Of a stretch of DNA of 64,000 nt, positions 12,230 through 24,111 are shown piece after piece. A program made the translations under genes and the position numbers. The stretch comes from Reticulitermes lucifugus. Lineage: Eukaryota; Arthropoda; Insecta; Blattodea; Rhinotermitidae. The stretch spans positions 52,312 through 116,311 of the forward strand of contig JAKCWW010000016.1 of the NCBI GenBank assembly GCA_026260175.1. The letters run 5' to 3'. Under the pieces are notes generated by a model that worked only from the letters and a program-made list of their open reading frames with translations, was not told where the DNA came from and ran no database searches. Within the stretch, counting starts at the first letter, position 1; each line of letters begins with the position of its first letter.

Positions 12230-13140
12230 TGGTATCTCTGCAAGGAAATAAGCGCTACTTAAGCCTGGTCGACGTAATCCAGAAGCTAAGATGATTCGAC
12301 GACCTGAGCATCGTATTCCTGAGACAGGAAATCTAACATATACGGTGTTATGATCACCCGCGGACCCTACGGACACCAGCCAACGAAGGTGCTATAATTG
12401 TAAGTGTGGAACGAGAGCCGTGAGGAATCTCACGCGCTGTCGCTCGAGAAGTGGGAAAATCTCGCCCGAGGTCCCTCTAAGGACTTCGCCGCAATAAGTT
12501 ACATCTATACGCTTACCACTACTCTCGGAGCGCAGTCTGTTTCCAGACGATTCCTCTACGGGTGCGGTATTACGAATGGCTACCACACCAACAAGTTGCG
12601 GATGAGCTATTTCTACACAAAGGTCTGTGGAAATACGAATCGTTTACTAGACGTGAGGGTGTGTTTCTCGTCTACAACACTCACATCTGGGCTCGATATA
12701 ATTTTCATGCTGTCTACAAACGAGAGTACTAAGTCCGCTACAAGACAGTTAAACGCTAAATGGTGTACTATTCTGGGAAGTGTTCCAACGGGGCTGTTTG
12801 AAGTTATGCCTCCAGTTGTGATGCAGACGTTGTGGCTTCACCACAGTGGAGTTCCAACACACCGTGGGGAAGATTACCTGCGGTGGCTGATGGCGATGTG
12901 TCCAGGAAGGTGGATTGGACGTGGAGGACCATCTGAAAGACCCGTCATTAGCCGAATCTAACTCCGATGGGGTTTTCATGTGGGGACACCAGAAAGATCA
13001 AGTTTACGCAGTCCCTCCGAGGGCTAATGAAGATCTCGTAGCAAGAATTAGACAGATACGACAGCGGTCGATGCCAATGTACTGAAGCGTGTTCCAGAAA
13101 TGCCGTGCGACGCGTTATCATCTGATCATTTGATATCTTG
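12230..13140 (+). pseudogene. Dead mariner/Tc1-superfamily transposase
   Basis: Two frames together give a recognisable insect transposase. About 12560-12735 in one frame reads ADELFLHKGLW, FTRREGVF and THIWARYN. 12740-12960 in a second frame reads PPVVMQTLWLHHSGVPTHRG and PGRWIGRGGP. A third segment to about 13080 reads FMWGHQKDQVYAVPPR and EDLVARIRQ. Family members have HDGAP and SPDLTPMDFF at the second and third catalytic acids; here these are HSGVP and an altered SNSDGVF, so catalytic acids are lost. Frameshifts and in-frame stops confirm a fossil. Terminal repeats were not found. The 185-codon ORF at 12404-12961 is part of this remnant, not a gene. Confidence 0.85.
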
Positions 13141-16100
13141 CGCCACTTGATGCTGACGTGTCTCCGGACATATGTTGTACAAAATTTGCGACCTCACTTT
13201 TAGCGAGGAATCAAACTATCGTGAGCTTGGTTTTTTTTTTGCCAACGAAGTACAGTTTGAGCTATTTTCTTGTTCCACTACTAAAGTGCAGAATTTTAGC
13301 TAAGGAACCGGAAGCGACATTCTCGACATATCTTGTGGCCGATTTCCAATGCGCATGCTTCGTCTGCTGTTTTCTGTATATCATCATGACCCACGCCTTT
13401 TCATATCGTGTGAATTGGCTTGACGAAGATCAGAGGGACAACAGGGAGCATCATTTATCAGGGTTCCTACTCTTCTGTGGGTGAACTGTATGTGGAAATG
13501 GCGACGATACTTTCTACTGTAATTCTAGTGAGACCAGACCAGTCATTCCTAATTATTAGCAGCACGTTAAAAAGAATTTACATGGAAATTGGGTATCGTA
13601 AAAGTGATTCCTCTGTGCGGAAAACGAGCTGTGATTTCCTTTACCATACAGTATATTAAATGTAATACGAAAAGTGACTGTCAAAGGACAAGTGTAGTAA
13701 AAGCTACTAAACAGGAGCAGATGGCCAAGAACAAGAGTGAAATTCGTAGGTCAGCGCCCAGGTGGGCCAAGGAAAGACTAGTTTCTTGAGAGTAGACAAG
13801 CAGGTTTGTAGAATCAGGCAGCAGGACAGACCCAGCCGCTGTTCTCTCCAACATTTGAGACAGATTTATTGACACCTGGGTGCTTGCGAATAGCGAGGTT
13901 CTACAGACTTACAACTTTGAACAATCCTTATGAATCCACTAACAAGTAAATTGTCCGTTGACGCAGCTACGTGTTCGAGAGTAATATGTGGAACGCTGTC
14001 ATGCATAATTATATTCTGTGACACTGGATAGTAAATTGTAAGTAGGGATAAGAGAAATAAATATTACTTGCCAAAGATTTAATCCGTTAAATCTTACTGA
14101 TTGTATTCTGAAAAGCCTGCATTAACAATAAAACAAGTGCTTTTTCTAACACACAGCATCATGTGTTTCATCTCATTCGCACAATAATCATTAATTACTT
14201 ACTTAACAGCATTTGTCTAGTAGTGTTTAAAACGAAATGCATTGTGTTTGTTTCATGATATGAACTGAACTTGTAAATGTAATTGAAAATAATTTTATTG
14301 CTTCACGGGGTTAACTCGCTTCCATGTTCTGAAATATATAGCAAGTTGGTCTTCAGTAAAAAACGAAACATACTATACAATAACATCCAACACCAGATGA
14401 AAATTAAGGCGCTAAACAGATCCATGAATTTAGGTTCTTCTTAAGAAGCGGATAGCCACCTTCTACATCAACAACACTGCGCATGAGTCAATAAAGCGAA
14501 CTTAAAACTGTGTAAGAGCACATATAGTAATGTATCCCACAGTTATCGTGTTTCATAAAAAAATAAACTGTTCGCATAATTAACATGTACAGGTTGATAT
14601 AATGATCGCTGTGCGGAATGAATCTAAGAAACGAAGGACGTTTTAGCTCTATCTTATTTAGTCCTGTAATACGGAGAAGAAAATAAAAATTAAGCATTTA
14701 TTTACCTTCCAATAATTCGTTTCCTAAAATTTCAATATTTTAAATTACGTAGTAAGGATTTTTGTATGCATTTTATGATACGTATTTTCTTGAAAGACAA
14801 ATGATCACCCAGAGTCTTCCTCTGTAAATAAAGGAGTGTATGTAAGTAGCAGGCCGTAGCTTCGTTGCTAGTAATGAGCATACTTTGGTGAAGAACATCG
14901 GGTGTTTTCTCTTCTGACAAGTGCATGTATCCCCAGAGTACTGTCGCTTATTCTTTCAAAGGGAGATATAAAATACGAAATTATTTGAAGGGTACAAATG
15001 TGTTTTTCTGAATATTTTCTTGTGTTTCAAGACTTTCATAAATTCATGCTGATGTCTTCAGTTTCAAATCACCCCTCTTCTTTAAGTGAAGACCCCCATT
15101 ACTAAGCAGTCTGGGCTGAAAAAATTACCGACCGTTTCTTACCAGGAGTAGAAGAGGAAAGTCCTTGTAGCCCTGTCAATAATGAAATCAGACTGTACAA
15201 TATGGAGGCACTTTGCTACCCCAAGGCTTATGATATCTGGGTGGACAACATGAAAGCCACGGAAGTCCCTTTTCTCCCTTCACATTCATGCTCTTTTTTT
15301 ATCTAATCTACCTTGTCGATTTTGTGTTTGCTGCATGACACGTCGCAGATTTATTGATTTTTAGGTTGTTTAATGACTACATTTTAATTACATAGTAAAT
15401 ATATCATTGAATATGGGTGAAAGGAAATCATAAATAGTGGATAGGTAAATGTTTGAAAAGGAGACGACCGAGATCGTTTTCAAGGTATTCCACCATTCGC
15501 CTGAAGAAGTTGAGGGAATTAAGAAATCCATCAATTATTACAGCTGGCAATTTGACCAGTACTTCAACGGGGCGTATCTAGAGCTTTACAATTCAACTAG
15601 CATGCTCGGTTAAAGGAGTAAGTTGCAAGAAGTTAAGAACGACACTATTATATTTAGTGAAATCGAGGTAAAAATAAATAATGTGATCACCGGGTTCATA
15701 AGACGGTGATGTTCAGTGTGACTTAAAACTATATTTGTGTGGGTAATTCTCTGTCCAAAATGAGACACATCACAGATAACCTCTTTTCATAGGTGATTTA
15801 ATTACCAGGACTTTGTAGCTGCGAGGAGTCATGGTCCATATTTAAACTGGGGAAGATACAGTGAATGTCGTGATATGGGCATGTATTTTTTTTATCCCGT
15901 ACAGGGTTCAAAACCTGGAATATCAAGTTTCCTATAAATGCTTTAAGCCATACTATCATAACGTAATGAGCCCTGATTTATGTCTACGATGGAAAGTACA
16001 TTTTCTTCACTTGTCTATCTCTTATATCGATTATTTTTCGTGTAAGTCTTCACATGTTAAAAATATATTTACTTCTTTTATAACCAGGGTACGGTATGGA

Positions 16101-16370
16101 TGCCTCGGTTTCAGTTTTCAGCATGGGCAGCGGCTCTTATCTTCGACGACTTTTCAATATGGGCGCTGCGACTGGGCCACATTTTGTTTTGTGAATGACG
16201 GGGTCTCTGTTTCCGTAGGTAAAGCGGTTGCGGCTTAAAAGCTGCTAACACCTATCAAGATTTCAAGGAGCTATAAGTCTGCTGTCACACAGGCCTAATA
16301 TTTGATAGTGTTGCATTTAAGTAAACACAGGGACTAACTAACGTTACCCTCTGCTTATTACTTTTATTGT
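13141..16370. other. Intron sequence, no gene seen
   Basis: Several frames of 60-125 codons (for example 13158-13484 and 15861-16238 on plus), none with recognisable domains. No clear repeats noticed. Confidence 0.5.
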
Positions 16371-16371
16371 T

Positions 16372-16590
16372 ACTAGTAAAAATACCAACACATGCACTAA
16401 TTAATAAAACCTTTATAGTTTTAAAAAATGGCCCTACATATGTTTCGGCCAGTTAACTGGCCATCCTCAGGGGCAACTAACGTTTAAGGCACAATCACGT
16501 TCATAGGTATTCTATAAGGTGTGTGGTTGTTAAAAAATTAAAACTATAAAGGTTTTATTAATTAGTGCGTGTGTTGGTATTTTTACTAGT
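16372..16590. mobile_element. Short fold-back element with hammerhead-like core
   Basis: Inverted repeats of 53 bp at 16372-16424 and 16538-16590 differ at one position (ACATGCAC versus ACACGCAC as read from each end). The 113-bp interior carries a 16-bp perfect palindrome GGCCAGTTAACTGGCC (16447-16462) that forms stem II of a minus-strand hammerhead-like motif. No coding capacity. Near-identical arms suggest a recent insertion or a copying mechanism that keeps arms alike. Confidence 0.85.
16431..16474 (-). ncRNA. Hammerhead-ribozyme-like motif, core complete
   Basis: On the minus strand: stem I strand GCCC, core CTGAGGA, one extra T, stem II GGCCAG-TTAA-CTGGCC, then GAAA, stem III ACA/TGT with a TA loop, cleavage-position A, and stem I strand GGGC. 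All conserved CUGANGA and GAAA bases are present, as is the U16.1 partner. This is the type I layout with very short stem III described for Penelope-like elements. The one oddity is the unpaired U between the core and stem II, so activity is not assured. Confidence 0.55.
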
Positions 16591-17140
16591 GTTGAAACAC
16601 GCACGGTGTGAATAATATTAAGTATACTTTTATTGTATTTATCTACGAATTTTTTTCTGGTTGCTTTAAATGTTAATATTCTCTTTACGAAGGTAGCTTA
16701 AATTTTTTTGTCGAGCTTATTAAGAAAATCTGTGGAGATTGCGACAACTGAAAACGTCTGTGAATGACAACGTTAATAGCGTGAAAGTATGGTAGCAATT
16801 GAGACGCTCAGAGTCTTATCTGGATATAAAATTACTATTGACAAATTTCGGTAGTCGATTTATACAGTAACACATATTTCGTACAAATAACTTAAGTGTC
16901 CAAATTATTTTATCGTCCAGTAAAATTGTTCCCGGTTTCCATTTCCACAATGATTTGTGGGTGGTGGGGTGGGAATTTCTGTTAATATCTGTCTACACTT
17001 AACAGGCTTTTCACCATCCATAAATATGTTATTCAGGTTACACTCGGGTAAGAAAATGTATATATATATGTATACAATTATATAAAGTGTTTTTACTTTT
17101 ATTATTATTATTAATGTTACTACAAAAAGCGCGTAAATAA
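16591..17140. other. AT-rich sequence with simple repeats
   Basis: TA-rich run near 17056-17085 and ATT run at 17099-17113. No gene. Confidence 0.6.
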
Positions 17141-17540
17141 ATAAATAAATAAGAATACATCTTCTTGCGGCAGAGTCCTTGTTGATAAGCTGACAGTATC
17201 TCACCTGGTAAGAAATTCTCCGCCATTTATACAAGACGAAGGTTTATTGCCGTGTTCACAACAGTCCACCAGTAGCCCCTATCTTAAGCAAGTTTAGTCT
17301 ATTTTACACCCTCGTACTGTTTTCCCCTAACATAATAACCGATCTACGACTAGGTCTTTCCAGTTATCTCTTTCCGTCACGTTGTCCAACTAAATATTTT
17401 ATGCGCTACACTTTCAACTTTGAATGTTGCATACGCCTCCTATTTGATCATTCTAATAATAAAAATTTGTGAGGAGTACAAATTATGAAGCTCTTAATTT
17501 TGTAAGTTTCTACCTGATTATATTATTTCCAAACCCAAAG
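17141..17540 (-). repeat. LINE 3' end, non-coding remnant
   Basis: Begins (element 3' end) with AAATAAATAAATAAATAAG at 17133-17151, then GGCAGAGTCCTTGTTGATAA. It follows the 3' UTR of the 2326-3365 LINE through CCCTATCTTAAGCAAG, TGAGGAGTACAAATTATGAA and GTAAGTTTCTACCTG. The coding part is lost. Confidence 0.65.
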
Positions 17541-18794
17541 TAAATTAAAATACAATATAGAGATAAACAAAGAAAATTTGAACTTCACTTAAACATTTAA
17601 GAATATAGTAATGCATGCTATGATTTTTGCTTATGATTGCAACTGATAATGAAATTGAGTAGGTAACAGTCCTGCTTCGTATTAGGAAGGTGGCGAATTT
17701 AAAAGTGGGCCCTAATACCGTCAATGAGATTTTATTGCATATTTTTATACCGCTCTGGCCACAGGCAGGTATAATGCCTTAAAATAGACCACGACACGTT
17801 AGTTCAGATCCCAATTTAATACGTAAAATACTGTCATTTCATTTTGTATGTTAGGGAGAAATAATCTTTAAGTAAATTGAAAGTAATATGAAATTACGTA
17901 ACATTGTAATCCTTAACTTATTTTGAATCTCATAGTTAACCTTATCTTTACTAATATTTAGGGCTGTATGAGAGACAGTAATTGATAAGCGCTCGAATTG
18001 TGCTGGTAAAGCATTCAGCAAAGGAACACGTGTAGATAATTAATGCTCGTGAAATTATTAGGTCAAAAGTTGACCAGCTGAGTGTACGGTGGGTGTCGTG
18101 CCTCCCCTTCTGGATAAAGTAATAGAGTCCGTGTCAAAGTCCATGTGCATGACAGTGAATATAGTGGAAAGAACAGAAAAAAATAGCTGCGGCTTTACCT
18201 CACTTCATCACATGTTAAGGGTGTGTGTATATGTGTGTGTGTGTGTTGGGGTGGTGTAAGCACGCAAACCTTCCAGGAACTCGTAGGCTAATGACGACTT
18301 TCGCTGCTGTTTCTGTACAATGGGGGATTCCATATAAATTGTGTAGCTTTGTAGTGCTGCAGACGGTATGATATATCCTAGTTGAAATAAAATTCATATT
18401 TACAAGCAAGGGGAAATAATAATAATATTATTAATATATTTGCAAATTGTGATATATGTTCATTTTTGAAACGTAATTTTTGAAGGAACCATGGTTGCAC
18501 AGATACAAAAGGTATTCTCTCTTACGGAGAACTCAGCCATTTGTCTAAATTTTCAAATTCCACTTCGTCTATTCTACTGTATTAACGTAAACTGAAATGT
18601 ATTTATTATATTAACATTTAATTACCATTTATGTTATACGTAATTTCTAAGGGAGCTTGCTTGCAGGATGTTCAAAGGTATCAGTGTTAATTAAGCCTAA
18701 TGGGATATTTTACTTTTGTCCCTACTGAAAAGGCAGCAAAGCAATGCAATACGTTTTGAGCAGTTATTGGTGTTGTATTTGTTTATTACTCTCT
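17541..18794. other. AT-rich sequence with a GT microsatellite
   Basis: A TG/GT run lies at 18222-18246. No gene. Confidence 0.6.
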
Positions 18795-18814
18795 TGGTGT
18801 GTATGGTGACTAGG

Positions 18815-19073
18815 CTGCTGCCAGCATGATTTGGGTTCGAACTCGGACAAATGCAGGATATTTTTCCCTTCTCTGAAAGGTTCGGACCGATCCTGGTGCC
18901 TACACATACTTGTATTCAATGTGCACCAGGGGCTCTTTTCCTGAAGGAAAGCGGTAGTTGCACGAGGCTAACCACTTACCTCAATCTAGCGCCGAGGTTA
19001 GGATTGAGTCAAGCCATAACTCTAGTCCCACGTTTACCTTCATATAGTGCCTAGGTACAACTTTACCTTTACG
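18815..19073 (-). repeat. Dispersed repeat family 3, minus copy
   Basis: Read on the minus strand it opens AAAGGTAAAGTTGTACCTAG and continues through CTAACCTCGGCGCTAGATTG, AGGTAAGTGGT, GGTCCGAACC and AGAGAAGGGA, matching in order the plus copy at 21664-21920. It ends in GAGTTCGAACCC, a tRNA-B-box-like string, unusually at the 3' end. The 67-codon ORF here is part of the repeat. Confidence 0.7.
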
Positions 19074-19989
19074 TTTTCTATCTTCAATAACAGTTCCACT
19101 ATTTTAGTTAAAATCAGTATAAAACCCACGATCTAGAAGAAATAATGTGGGGTGTTGTGAACTGGATACACATGGTTAAGACAGGTTATACCGACAGAAT
19201 TTTGTGACAAATGTAACGAACTTCTAGGTTTCATAATTTATTAAATTTCTTGAGTGTCTGAGTGACTTTTATCTTCTCAACAAGCACTCTGTTCTCTGTT
19301 GTTAGTTATTTTAAAATTTACGAATGTCGTAATTAACTTGCGTGTTCATTTTAATCTTTCTGGGAAGAATTTTCCAAAATACGCATTTAATGCTAAATCT
19401 GTGGGGTCATATGTGGTTGACTTTCCTCTGAATATTAGAAATTATAAGAAAAACGGTAATTACGAAGAGCAACCCATTCTTCGTCACCCTTAGCATCGTA
19501 AGGTTAAGTTAGAAGGTAGCACGAATACAGGTGAGGAAAGTTTTGTGATGTAAGACGGCCACTGACAAGTACGACCTTCAGTAACACGCTGAATACACGT
19601 ACTGTAACTATAATCATCGCCACCAGATATTCTCACAACCACAACAAATACTACGGCATCGATCGCCTCCAACATCACAATTGACTTTCACCACTAGTAT
19701 CTTCAACAAAACATCCACCGATTCCTACACTACATTCAAGCTTTTCCTGTCCTGTCATTGCAGTCTCCAGTACCGCCATTTGAACCTCTGCCGCGAAAAT
19801 CGTGTCTGCCTCTGCTACCTTACTATAGTCCTAAACATGACCCTCAAATTATTTTAATCCTCCATAAGTGTCGCCATCGGAAAGTAAACCCTCCCTTCTA
19901 CCGCCAACATCACCACCACCAACGCCACGAATACGAACACCAACACCAACTTGGTCCCTCAAATCACTACTGTGAACACTATTGTGTCA
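19074..19989. other. Intron sequence, no gene seen
   Basis: Composition shifts from AT-rich to C-rich at about 19750-19960, with ACCACCACC/AACACCAAC strings. The long frame running through it (19758-20291) is discussed as a rejected gene. Confidence 0.5.
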
Positions 19990-20170
19990 TTTTAAGTTTC
20001 GTCTTACTGAAGATTGAGGTTGAGACTATGACGCTGGGTAAATTGTCTTCGACGTTGCCAAGGATCGTAAGGCGTTTGAAACGCTGGAAACTGTTCAACC
20101 AGACCCAGCGTAACATCCCACAAGACAGTTGCAACGCTGTGAGAACCTCACAACTCACATTGCTCGTACT
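19990..20170 (+). repeat. Dispersed repeat family 4, copy ii
   Basis: Shares CTGAAGAT, GTTTGAAACGCTGGAAAC, CAACCAGACCCAG, ACATCCCACAAGACAG and GAGAACCTCAC with the copy at 1240-1510, in the same order and orientation. Forms the middle of a 177-codon open frame, which is therefore likely repeat-derived. Confidence 0.55.
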
Positions 20171-20299
20171 TCTCGCTACCACCTTACTGTCATTAGTCAT
20201 TGCGGCTGCTCGTATATATTGGCTTATAATCGCGTACCGATATTCTGCACCACAAAATGGGGATGGCTGTGCAGATAACTTCTTAGTTTAGATACAATA

Positions 20300-21663
20300 A
20301 CTATGAACATTTTAGTTAATCTGAATTACACATTTACGACCTTCGAATTACGGTTGGGGACTTTCGAATATTTTTCATGGTTTTCTTCACTTGTTTTGGA
20401 AGAGTGCTCAGATGGTGTCAAGATGTTCTCTTATGACCAGTATACCATATCGCTTATAAAACTGCACTATCTCACAATCTGGCATAACGCTGTAAAACAA
20501 GGTAATAAGTAACCAACTCTCTAGAGATCTCTGACTCTCCTATAATATCCAGTCTTGTATTTAAACATTCATTAATTTTACCGCAAATAGGAAATTAAGA
20601 GTTCTGATTTGAAGGAAGATGTATATAAGTAGATATCTAGTTTACACTTTAAAGACTGAAACATGACACACAGACCAGGCTTGACTCGAATGTATGTTCG
20701 TTCTCTGTATTAAAGGATTTCAATTTCTTTGAATACAAAAATAAATACCATCAAGTTGTGCTGACCTTTTGAATGATATGTAGCTTAATTCACCTAGAAG
20801 ATAAAATGTTATGGTATACTAGATAAATTAACGATTTTTTATCTCCATAATTTCGAGCCCACTTGAAAAGTGCTAAACAGTGAATACTAAAGAAAATAGA
20901 ATATGTCGCTGTTAATGCAACACAGCAACATAAAATTTTAAATGTTTCTTGGAATTTCAGTAGCAGAAATCTGAATGAAGCTATACACTCATTTAAAGCA
21001 ATGTACTGTTCCTACCCTGTTTTCAAATGTAGGGAATACAAGTCATATATTCCCGTATAAAATGCAAAAATGTGGCGGCATCTATATTAGTTATACAGTG
21101 ATTGAACTATAGATACAAGCGAAGAAACATCTTATGAATGAGTGAGAGATGTGCATGAATCATTTTAATCGCTCCACTCAACAGCTACCACCACAAACAC
21201 TGTTGATCATCACTTTGCATGCCACATCCGACTAAAGCTGTTAACTGACGGGAAATTCCAGTAACTCCGGTTAGCCAACCTAAGCAGGTTCCTTGTAACG
21301 GGAAGAATATAAGTTAAATGTTTTAAAACAGCACGCTATTTTCCATTCAAGAAGAGAGAGAGGTAGTGTGATTCGTGAATGCACACAATGTACTAATTAA
21401 CACTTGCAGTTTATGTAGGCTGGAACGTGTTTTAAAACAGCTGTTTCTAACTTCGTCAGCTGATTAGAATGCTTTACTTGTGTCAGTAGAAAGTTGTCAC
21501 GGGCTTCAGTTTTAAAGGAACAATTTTAAAATCGAAACGTTCTTTAAAATTGATACATCATTTAACCAAAAATGGCCATGGTTTTTCAATTTAAATATTG
21601 TGTCTGTGATTTGTGTCCTAAGTAACAATTTAGGCTCAAAACACAGTCTTTTACGAATGATAG
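20300..21663. other. AT-rich intron sequence, no gene seen
   Basis: No supportable feature. Confidence 0.55.
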
Positions 21664-21920
21664 TAAAAGGTAAAGTTGTCCCTGTCCACACCATGAAAGC
21701 ATATAAGGGGCGTAGAGGTAGAGGTCCATTCATTTTTAACCTAGAACTAGATAAGGTAAGTGGTCTGACCATACGAGCCGGCCGCTTTACCTGCTTAGAA
21801 ATAACCCACTTTACCCATTGAATAGGAGGCTGTGTGGGCCCCAGAGCCGGTCTGAACGTTTTGAAAAGAGAAAGCTCTTGTCCCTGCCAGGAAAAAACGC
21901 CGGATCATCCAGCCCCCCTG
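21664..21920 (+). repeat. Dispersed repeat family 3, plus copy
   Basis: Opens AAAAGGTAAAGTTGTCCCTG and contains TAACCTAGAACTAGATAAGG, AATAGGAGGCTGTGTGGGCC, GGTCTGAACG and AAAGAGAAAG. I recall repeats beginning AAAGGTAAA...GGGGCATGGAGG...GGAGGCTGAGTG from other insect sequence, which fits a widespread SINE-like family. The partner copy at 18815-19073 is inverted. Confidence 0.7.
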
Positions 21921-22014
21921 GCTTAACCCTACATAATAATTCAATGCCGGCAGGTTTTTCTTGTTGTATGTAATATTCACTACCTTAAATATTGTTTTAC
22001 AAATTTCCTTAGTT

Positions 22015-22420
22015 TATGGACATAAGCTGAGGGTGTTAAGTAATAGGGTGTTGAGGAAGATATGTGGTCCTAAGAAAGAGGAAGTTAGCAGGAGACGGGA
22101 GATAACTGCATTAGGGGACGGGGAAGCTTTATGATTTACATTCTACTGTAAATATTCGGGTACGCCAATGAAAATGAATGCGACTGTCGTGGAATGTGGC
22201 ACGTATGGGGAAAAAAAATAAATACAGGGTTTTTGTAGCAAAACTGAAGGAAAGAATCAGCTGGGAGGTCTAGGCGTAGATGGGAGGAAATTTTAAAATG
22301 CTTTTGGAGAATTATGATGGGACGTTGGTGACTGGATTAATCTGGCTCAACATAGGGACAAATAACGGGCTGTTATGAAAACGATAGTGAACATTAGGGG
22401 TAAGCCTACATAAAATGTGT
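22015..22420 (+). pseudogene. LINE C-terminal fragment (dead)
   Basis: In shifting frames it encodes LRVLSNRVLRKICGPKKEEV, then about WDVGDWINLAQHRDK, and ends VMKTIVNIRGK. These are the closing segments of the same LINE group as 2326-3365 (in intact members: an ENRVLR..FG.KRDEV block, then DW..LAQDRD.WRA). Many stops and frame changes; no RT core. Confidence 0.75.
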
Positions 22421-22559
22421 GAAATTCCTTGACTAGTGAAGGAATCACATGCTTTTCAAGATCAACTATGCCCCATGGAGTGAGGTAGTTGCTTACTCTT
22501 ATGAAGGTTTGCATGTACTGGTTGTATGTTGTGTTTTTAATGATGAAATTTTGTGTGGG

Positions 22560-22720
22560 CACCATGTTGAAGTGCGGTGTTTTCTGATGTTTCGGAGGAA
22601 CATGCTCTTGTAGGCTATTTTCAGGATTGAGGTGATAAGAACTAAGATGCTGCCCACCACCGTATGGTGCCAACGTGGAAAAGCAGGATCAGATTCGTGC
22701 ATGTTGTAGGCAATATGCAT
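22560..22720 (-). repeat. Dispersed repeat family 4, copy iii
   Basis: On the minus strand it reads CTCAATCCTGAAAATAGC, AGAGCATGTTCCTCCGAAAC and ATCAGAAAACACC, matching the LRNVRNH-encoding core of the copy at 1240-1510. Includes a decayed hammerhead-like core (22580-22632) with CTGAAAA for CTGANGA and an intact GAAAC. Confidence 0.5.
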
Positions 22721-23010
22721 GTGAATTTTGGTGACGTCACTATTATGGTTGTTTATTTTAGTAAGAGAAACTTAGGAAAAGTGTGTGCACATAAAAACTT
22801 TGCGAATTTGTCAATTAAAATACACATAACATAGTTCATCTTACGGTAGAATTCAGCAGCATTCAGGGAATCTTTATACATGAAAGGTATAAACTTTACA
22901 TTTAAAAATACGACTTATTAAATACGTTAAATTTATTATTTTTTCTCATCCTTGCTTGTTTTCCGCACGTAAGAGAACACAGGACAGTTTGCTGTATGAA
23001 GTGTTCAATT

Positions 23011-23410
23011 TCATATTCCCTTGTATGACTGTGATATATTCTGGGGAAGCTTCAAGTAATGCATTATTTGTAACATAGCCATTATTTTATTAGCCACAAA
23101 TCTTTCAATTTCTTTCTTGTATGTTTTCTGTGAGAAGTATTTTATTTTTACATATTCTATTGTGTTACTTTCTAATAGCCATCTTGCAGTGTGGTGATTT
23201 TCCTTCTTGGTGACATCTTTGATCACGAATTTGCTTAGGAATATCGCGCCAGGTAAAAAAATCTTTGAAGTAAGCAGTTGAGAGGTGCTTCTGAAACTAA
23301 CGTAAATTTGTCTTGCCACTCTCCCTTCTATTGCACCTTGCGATCTTTGGCATACCATAAAAACAAACTCCACTATAAGAGGCAGCCAAAAGACGGCTGC
23401 TTTAAACTTC
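23011..23410 (-). other. Unexplained open tail behind a SINE
   Basis: A minus-strand frame begins inside SINE family 2 at 23625 and stays open for about 130 further codons (23410-23011) in unique AT-rich DNA, 204 codons in all. The unique part is Lys-rich toward the end (YFSQKTYKKEIERFV) with a hydrophobic patch (FWLPLIVEFVFMV). I recognise no domain. The SINE start argues against a native gene start. Confidence 0.2.
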
Positions 23411-23421
23411 AATGGGAATAT

Positions 23422-23695
23422 TTTTTTTATGATGAAGGGCCCCGCAGCAGATGTTACGGACGAACCGCAGCCTTGAGACTTATTGTGCAACCCTGTGATG
23501 AATATGATCAGTTTTTTCGTTTTTCCATTTAATGGAGCACCGGTGGAATGAAATTTACAGGGGAAAACCGAAGTACTGGAGGGAAAAACCTGTCCCAGTG
23601 CCACTTTGTGCACCACAAATCCCACATGGACTGACCCCCGATCTACCTCGGGCCTCCGCGGTGAGAGGCCGGCGACTAACCGCCTGAGCCATGGG
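23422..23695 (-). mobile_element. tRNA-derived SINE family 2, minus copy
   Basis: Read on the minus strand: tRNA-like head CCATGGCTCAGGCGGTTAG with A box TGGCTCAGGCGG, body, then AT-rich tail ATAAAAAAAA. Direct repeats TGGGAATATT (23413-23422) and TGGGAGTATT (23692-23701) flank it and are a likely target-site duplication with one mismatch. Faces the plus copy at 24112-24385 across about 420 bp. Confidence 0.85.
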
Positions 23696-23701
23696 AGTAT
23701 T

Positions 23702-24111
23702 AAACTTTAATTCTTCAGGGACCAATGCACACTGTATGTCAATCTCTTACTTCAGGGTTTGGTTTGTTACTTGCTCAGCGAATTGGTTATAACATATAGA
23801 ACTGAAGCAGAAGTTTACGTAAATGCAAGGCTATATATTTTTATGGGAAATTTCCCAATATTTTTTATAAGATCAACTTGAAAAATACGCTTTTAAACGT
23901 CGTTACTTTTACAGTACCTTGAACGTCACTTTTCTGTAAATACATCGACTGTGACACAGTTAATGCTTTTCGACAATTTCTACTTTGACATCTGCAGCAT
24001 GTGTAAGCAAATATCCGTTACAACAGCAGATGTTCTGTTTTCTGTTAAAATGAACTGCAAAACACAAGGGCAAGAATGTGCAGACTGCAGTAACATAGAT
24101 CTAAAAGCCGT
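23702..24111. other. Spacer between the inverted SINE pair
   Basis: AT-rich, no ORF of note. It would be the loop if the two SINEs pair in a transcript. Confidence 0.6.

Noticed and set aside
12020-12376. 118-codon minus-strand ORF
   Set aside because: Lies antisense to and upstream of the dead transposase with no recognisable content; probably the shadow of its N-terminal region.
19758-20291. 177-codon plus-strand ORF with a hydrophobic segment near its end
   Set aside because: Its middle coincides with dispersed repeat family 4, and the first part is simple ACC/AAC-rich sequence; no domain recognised.
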